Part shown: positions 60,209 to 64,000 of the stretch, piece by piece | Layout of the letters: every line of letters begins with the position of its first letter | Numbering within the stretch: the first letter of the stretch is position 1 | Origin: an uncultured Alistipes sp. | Lineage (GTDB): Bacteria > Bacteroidota > Bacteroidia > Bacteroidales > Rikenellaceae | NCBI GenBank assembly: GCA_900769405.1 | Contig: CAAGGL010000020.1 | Location: 10,813 to 74,812 of the forward strand | Direction of reading: 5' to 3' | DNA length: 64,000 bases | The notes under the pieces: generated by a model | Told to the model about the DNA's origin: nothing | Databases searched by the model: none | Seen by the model: only the letters and a program-made list of their open reading frames with translations | Made by a program: the position numbers and the translations under genes

Positions 60209-61720
60209 CTACAATTTATACCCAATACTTTCGAGTTGTTTTTTGATTTCGTCTTCGAGGGTGTGCGACTGCTCAAAAAGGGTGGCGAGTTCGCCCGTAA
60301 GGCGCGACATCTTCTCCTCGAATGGCTCGGCGTCCTGCTCCTGCTCGGCAATGCCTACATAGCGACCAGGGGTGAGGATAAAGTCCTGCTCCTTAATCTT
60401 GGCGATATCGACCACAGCGCAAAAGCCCTTTTCATCGGCGAGAGTGCCCTCGGTGAATGTCTTGTAAGTGTCGGCAATACGCATAATATCGCCCTGGGCG
60501 CCATCGGTCAGTTCACGCAGTTTGCGTGTAACCATAGTGCCGAGGTTGCGAGCATCGATAAACAAAGTCTTGCCCTTCTGCTTCTTCGCCTTATTGAAAA
60601 ACCAAATCGAAACGGGTATCTGCGTAGTGTAGAACAACTGCGACGGCATAGCGACAATACAATCGACCAGATCCGCCTCGACCAATCGTTTGCGGATATC
60701 GCCCTCGCCACCGCTTTGGCTCGATAGCGAACCATTGGCCAGCACAACGCCCGCCCTGCCCGCAGGTGCGAGGTGGTGGATGATATGCTGAATCCACGCG
60801 AAGTTGGCGTTGCCATTAGGTGGTGTACCGAACTTCCAGCGCACATCGTCAGCGAGCTTGTCTGCGCCCCAATCGGAGAGGTTGAAAGGCGGGTTTGCCA
60901 AGACAAAATCAGCCTTTAAGGTCGGGTGGCAGTCGTTGAAGAAAGTATCAGCGTTATACTGTCCGAGATCAGCCTCAATGCCACGAATAGCCAAGTTCAT
61001 CTGCGCCATCTTCCAGGTGGTAGGGTTGGAGTCCTGACCATAGACCGAGATTTGGTTGATATTGCCGGCGTGGCTCTCGATAAACTTTGCCGACTGCACA
61101 AACATACCGCCCGAGCCACAGCAAGGGTCATAGACACGACCTGCGTATGGCTCCAAGACATTAACCAAAGTCTTGACGATGCAAGCAGGGGTGTAGAATT
61201 CGCCCGCCAGCTTACCCTCCGCCTCGGCAAACTTCGAGAGGCAGTACTCGTAGGCACGACCGAGGATATCCTTCGAGTCGCCGTGCTCGTGCATCTTGAT
61301 ATTGGTGAACAGATCGACCACATCGCCCAAGCGGCGTTTGTCGAGCTCGGGGCGTGCGAAGTTCTTGGGCAGAATATCTTTCAGGCGGCGGTTCTCCTTC
61401 TCGATAGCACGCATAGCGTTGTCGATAGTAGTGCCAATCTCGGGCGTATGAGCCGCCGCAGCAATGACCGACCAGCGAGCCTCAGTAGGGACATAGAAGA
61501 TATTCTCGGCGGTGTACTCGTCTTTATCCTCCTCGAAGCCCTCGCCCTCGGCAACAAGTGCCTCGTAGCGAGCCTCGAACTTATCCGAAATATACTTCAA
61601 AAAGATAAGGCCAAGCACCACGGATTTATACTCCGACGCATCAATATTACCACGCATCTTGTCCGCTGCCTTCCAAATCTGATCTTCAAAACCGATATCT
61701 GCTGTATTGAGTTTAGCCAT
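60209..61720 (-). CDS. hsdM: Type I restriction enzyme M subunit
   Basis: The N6-adenine methyltransferase subunit, which protects host DNA and is also needed for restriction. The 503-residue protein has the N-terminal HsdM domain (about 10-140), the SAM-binding motif DPCCGSGGMF (about residues 197-206) and the catalytic motif NPPF (about 275-278). A C-terminal coiled coil binds HsdS. It is the first gene of the operon with its own promoter. Codon use is closer to the host than that of the next four genes. Confidence 0.97.
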   Translation of the reverse strand: MAKLNTADIGFEDQIWKAADKMRGNIDASEYKSVVLGLIFLKYISDKFEARYEALVAEGEGFEEDKDEYTAENIFYVPTEARWSVIAAAAHTPEIGTTIDNAMRAIEKENRRLKDILPKNFARPELDKRRLGDVVDLFTNIKMHEHGDSKDILGRAYEYCLSKFAEAEGKLAGEFYTPACIVKTLVNVLEPYAGRVYDPCCGSGGMFVQSAKFIESHAGNINQISVYGQDSNPTTWKMAQMNLAIRGIEADLGQYNADTFFNDCHPTLKADFVLANPPFNLSDWGADKLADDVRWKFGTPPNGNANFAWIQHIIHHLAPAGRAGVVLANGSLSSQSGGEGDIRKRLVEADLVDCIVAMPSQLFYTTQIPVSIWFFNKAKKQKGKTLFIDARNLGTMVTRKLRELTDGAQGDIMRIADTYKTFTEGTLADEKGFCAVVDIAKIKEQDFILTPGRYVGIAEQEQDAEPFEEKMSRLTGELATLFEQSHTLEDEIKKQLESIGYKL

Positions 61721-61739
61721 AGTAGTTGAAATTTTGTAG

Positions 61740-61769
61740 TAAAGGTAGCTATTTTTTACGAGAGAGCAA
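61740..61769 (-). promoter_or_regulatory. Promoter of the hsd operon
   Basis: Minus-strand TACCTTTA (one mismatch) at 61747-61740, with TTG at 61769-61767, spacing 19. It lies 20 bp before the hsdM ATG at 61720. Confidence 0.6.
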
Positions 61770-61793
61770 AAAAGTAACCGTTTTTGAAAACCA

Positions 61794-62270
61794 CTACAAA
61801 ATAAAACAGGGAGTTGAGCCGGTTGAGTAGGTAAAATGCAGAGTTGAAAGTTGGCTCATATCGTCGAATGGAGCGAAGACGAGTTCGTCGGCGAGATTGG
61901 CAGTTGCCCAGTTACGGATCTGGGAGTTGCAATATGAGTGGCGAGAGTAGTTGCGGAACGATACGAAAAGCAGTCGATTTTCGTCGTAGGCGGCTTGTAG
62001 ATGTGAGGGGATTTTACGGTATAATGAGCGGCCGAGTGTTACCACGACAGAGCAACCGTTAGTAAGTAAAACATCTAATACTACGCGTTCTATTGGGGAG
62101 TGAAATCCACTGATGACTATCTTGTCGGTTTGGGCAATTTCTTGCGCCCAGCGAGTAGCGAGTTCGAGCGCCTCGGGTGGTGCATTACGAGAAGCGAAGA
62201 ATGCCACCAAAGGTCTATCCAAAAGCTCTGTATTTCCGGATAAGTCCATAAAAAAGCGCAGGCGCTGCAT
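61794..62270 (-). CDS. DprA/SLOG-like Rossmann protein
   Basis: A 158-residue protein with a single Rossmann-like domain. RPLVAFFASRNAPPEALELA (about residues 18-38), TDKIVISGFHSPIERVVLDVLL and SVVVTLGRSLYR resemble the central part of DprA/Smf and SLOG proteins. These bind ssDNA or nucleotide signals. It is far shorter than DprA (about 370). It lies on the far side of the hsd promoter and is not part of that operon. It could be a nucleotide-sensing partner in defence or an ordinary small protein. Confidence 0.55.
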   Translation of the reverse strand: MQRLRFFMDLSGNTELLDRPLVAFFASRNAPPEALELATRWAQEIAQTDKIVISGFHSPIERVVLDVLLTNGCSVVVTLGRSLYRKIPSHLQAAYDENRLLFVSFRNYSRHSYCNSQIRNWATANLADELVFAPFDDMSQLSTLHFTYSTGSTPCFIL

Positions 62271-62274
62271 TTAC

Positions 62275-62484
62275 TTATCCAGTATCTAGGCCTTGGCTGC
62301 CCTTTCGAGAATAAGCAACACAAACGCCCACGCCGGAAGATATATGCACACACTGAGCCAATGTCAGTTGTGAGTATATACAACCTTGCGTGGACATTTT
62401 GTTGTCGTTCTTCTCGATTTTCTTAACCGCCAAGTTTAGATACTGAAGAATCGTCAAAAATATCCAATCAAATATGTGCGGCAT
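62275..62484 (-). CDS. Possible small protein upstream of the SLOG-like gene
   Basis: A 69-residue open frame starting MPHIFDWIFLTILQYLN, with a hydrophobic-amphipathic N-terminus, a Lys/Glu/Asn stretch and three Cys. The stop is 4 bp before the SLOG-like ATG. A minus-strand TATCTTTG (62516-62509) lies just upstream. It could equally be untranslated leader. I recognise no family. The rest of the 62271-62611 stretch holds the catalase terminator (62566-62605). Confidence 0.3.
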   Translation of the reverse strand: MPHIFDWIFLTILQYLNLAVKKIEKNDNKMSTQGCIYSQLTLAQCVHISSGVGVCVAYSRKGSQGLDTG

Positions 62485-62508
62485 AGCGACCGATGTCGTT
62501 AGCCGTAA

Positions 62509-62516
62509 CAAAGATA
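62509..62516 (-). promoter_or_regulatory. -7 element upstream of the small protein/SLOG genes
   Basis: Minus-strand TATCTTTG. No clear TTG at the usual distance. Confidence 0.4.
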
Positions 62517-62565
62517 AGCAAAATTTCTGAAAGTCTTGATATTTGGGTAATAACTATTTTGCACA

Positions 62566-62605
62566 TAAGACAATGGACCGCCCAAAAGGCAGCCCATTGT
62601 GTGTT
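62566..62605 (-). terminator. Terminator of the catalase gene
   Basis: ACAATGG / CCATTGT arms (62570-62576 with 62594-62600) with an inner CCGCCC-AAAA-GG hairpin, directly after the catalase stop. The T-run is weak. Confidence 0.55.
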
Positions 62606-62611
62606 ATAAGG

Positions 62612-64000
62612 CTATCTCCACTCCCAAATAGGATGTGCTGGGTCCTCGGCAGTGAGGGCTTCGGAAAGGGAGAGTCCGAGAGCTTTGGCGACGCCCTCGC
62701 CGTAGGTGGGGTCGGCACGGTGGCAGTTGCGGATATGTCGCTGTTTGATAAAGAGTTCCGCATCACCCATTGCGCGTGCCGTATTCTCACAAGTCGCTCG
62801 CTGATCCTCCGCTGACATCAATCGCCACAGCTTGCCCGGCTGTGTGTAATAGTCGCTGTCGAGTTCGCGCTCGTCGTAGTTATAAACCTCGCCCGAAACC
62901 GCCAACGGTGGCTCTTTCAAGGCTGGCGAATCCTGCCATTCGCCATAGCTATTCGGCTCGTAGCCTATCGTGCGTCCGGCGTTGTCGTCGGTACGCATCT
63001 GACCGTCGCGATGGTAGGAGTGGAATGGGCAACGAGGGCGATTTACGGGTATCTGGTGGTGATTTACACCTAAGCGGTAGCGTTGCGCATCGCCATACGA
63101 AAACAAGCGTCCCTGCAACATCTTATCGGGCGAGAAACCGATGCCGTCGATGATGTTCATCGGGTTGAACGCCGCCTGCTCGACCTCGGCAAAGAAGTTC
63201 TCGGGGTTGCGGTTGAGCTCCAAGATACCCACATCGTGCAGCGGGAAATCGCCGTGATACCACACCTTTGTAAGGTCAAACGGATTGATATGATACTCCT
63301 TCGCTTGCTCCTCGGTCATCAACTGCACCTGCATCTGCCAACGAGGGAAATCACCCCTCTCAATCGCCTCGAAAAGGTCGCGCTGATGCGACTCTCTATC
63401 CTTTGCAATCACAGCTTCCGCCTCGGCATCGGTCATATTTTTGATGCCCTGCAAAGTGCGTAGATGGAACTTTACCCAAGTACGGCGGTTGTTGGCATCA
63501 ATAAAGCTATATGTATGACTACCAAAGCCGTGCATATGGCGGAATGAGGCGGGAATACCGCGTGGCGACATCGTAATCGTCACCTGATGCAGTGCCTCGG
63601 GGAGCAGAGTCCAGAAGTCCCAGTTGCTGTTTGCCGAACGCATACCCGTGCGAGGATCGCGCTTAATGGCGTGGTTGAGGTCGGGGAATTTCAGCGGGTC
63701 GCGCAGGAAGAAAACGGGCGTATTGTTGCCCACCAAATCCCAGTTACCCGTGTCAGTATAAAACTTCATCGCAAAGCCGCGAATATCGCGCTCGGCATCG
63801 GCTGCACCACGCTCACCGGCCACGGTCGAGAAGCGCACAAAGCACTCGGTTTTCTTGCCCACCTGAGAGAATATCGAGGCTCGAGTGTAGGCCGAAATGT
63901 CGTGCGTAACGGTGAATGTGCCATACGCACCCGAGCCCTTGGCGTGCATACGACGCTCGGGAATCACCTCGCGGTCAAAGTGGGCCAATTTCTCCATCAG
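62612..64000 (-). CDS. katA: Catalase (clade 3 small-subunit type), N-terminus outside the window
   Basis: A haem catalase that destroys H2O2 in the cytoplasm. At least 462 residues are visible, and the frame stays open to the window end. The usual 30 or so N-terminal residues before [20 protein letters not shown] are outside. The catalytic His is in [12 protein letters not shown], the Asn in [14 protein letters not shown], and the haem-ligand Tyr in [19 protein letters not shown]-binding-type residues in the family core look normal. It looks intact, with host-like codon use, and is probably a core gene beyond the island edge. Confidence 0.96.
   Translation of the reverse strand: MMEKLAHFDREVIPERRMHAKGSGAYGTFTVTHDISAYTRASIFSQVGKKTECFVRFSTVAGERGAADAERDIRGFAMKFYTDTGNWDLVGNNTPVFFLRDPLKFPDLNHAIKRDPRTGMRSANSNWDFWTLLPEALHQVTITMSPRGIPASFRHMHGFGSHTYSFIDANNRRTWVKFHLRTLQGIKNMTDAEAEAVIAKDRESHQRDLFEAIERGDFPRWQMQVQLMTEEQAKEYHINPFDLTKVWYHGDFPLHDVGILELNRNPENFFAEVEQAAFNPMNIIDGIGFSPDKMLQGRLFSYGDAQRYRLGVNHHQIPVNRPRCPFHSYHRDGQMRTDDNAGRTIGYEPNSYGEWQDSPALKEPPLAVSGEVYNYDERELDSDYYTQPGKLWRLMSAEDQRATCENTARAMGDAELFIKQRHIRNCHRADPTYGEGVAKALGLSLSEALTAEDPAHPIWEWR

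Noticed and set aside
62150..62170. GCGAGTTCGAG near 62155 as an attR copy of the tRNA-Gly 3' end.
   Set aside because: Only 11 bp match and the match lies inside a coding sequence. GAGTTCGAG is also present elsewhere (59106) by chance.
50976..62520. CRISPR array or phage structural genes in the island.
   Set aside because: No regularly spaced repeats of 25-40 bp and no capsid, portal or terminase-like frames are visible.
62612..64000. Catalase gene as a truncated pseudogene.
   Set aside because: The frame is open to the last base and all catalytic motifs are present. The missing N-terminus is due to the window edge.

Overview
The window looks like a chromosomal segment of a Bacteroidota species, order Bacteroidales, and most like an Alistipes/Rikenellaceae gut bacterium. 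The evidence is a host GC content that looks like the mid-50s percent, many promoters with the Bacteroidetes TAnnTTTG -7 element, almost no Shine-Dalgarno sequences, SPII lipoproteins, a TonB, a long S16, a DUF2764-containing V-type ATPase and Bacteroidales-type integrase and DUF families. The genus is inferred from gene content, not from a marker gene.

Left part (1-15.2 kb): an ApbE flavin transferase with a diacylglycerol-kinase-like lipid kinase; rpsO-pnp with structured leader and intergenic hairpins; a very strongly codon-biased TPR/OmpA-like lipoprotein; then a seven-gene minus-strand V-type ATPase operon (E, DUF2764, A, B, D, I, K) whose K subunit keeps the residues expected of a Na+-binding rotor.

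Middle part (15.4-50.7 kb): mostly housekeeping. It holds DUF4301, murB-tilS-holA followed by a translationally coupled class IV aminotransferase-fold protein without a single lysine, tRNA-Leu(CAA), three secreted peptidase-like proteins (aspartyl/PDZ, M16, M49), an AGCS Na+/amino-acid symporter, rpsP-rimM-mnmA, ppdK, deoC, rlmN, tonB, hflX, upp, an ompA-like/pyrH/tlpA/frr operon, dxs, a radical SAM protein and an MFS exporter. Two intergenic regions (after ppdK and after upp) carry the same three-hairpin architecture with different stem sequences.

Right part (50.9-62.5 kb): an integrated defence island. It begins at tRNA-Gly(GCC), next to which sits a tyrosine recombinase with candidate arm-type repeats. 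An eight-gene minus-strand operon follows: HsdM, a tail-anchored membrane protein, HsdS, an N-terminally anchored membrane protein, a DUF262 protein, a HEPN protein with an R-x4-H motif, HsdR, and an HNH-family N-terminal-domain-like protein. The inner genes are AT-rich, unlike hsdM and hsdR, and a leftover hsdS tail lies behind one of them, so the operon interior appears to have been exchanged as a cassette. A DprA/SLOG-like protein lies upstream. The window closes in a clade-3-type catalase gene cut by the edge.

The most interesting points are the type I restriction operon with an embedded DUF262-HEPN pair and two membrane proteins, the lysine-free PLP-fold protein, the repeated triple-hairpin elements, and the possible S15 and S16 leader structures.
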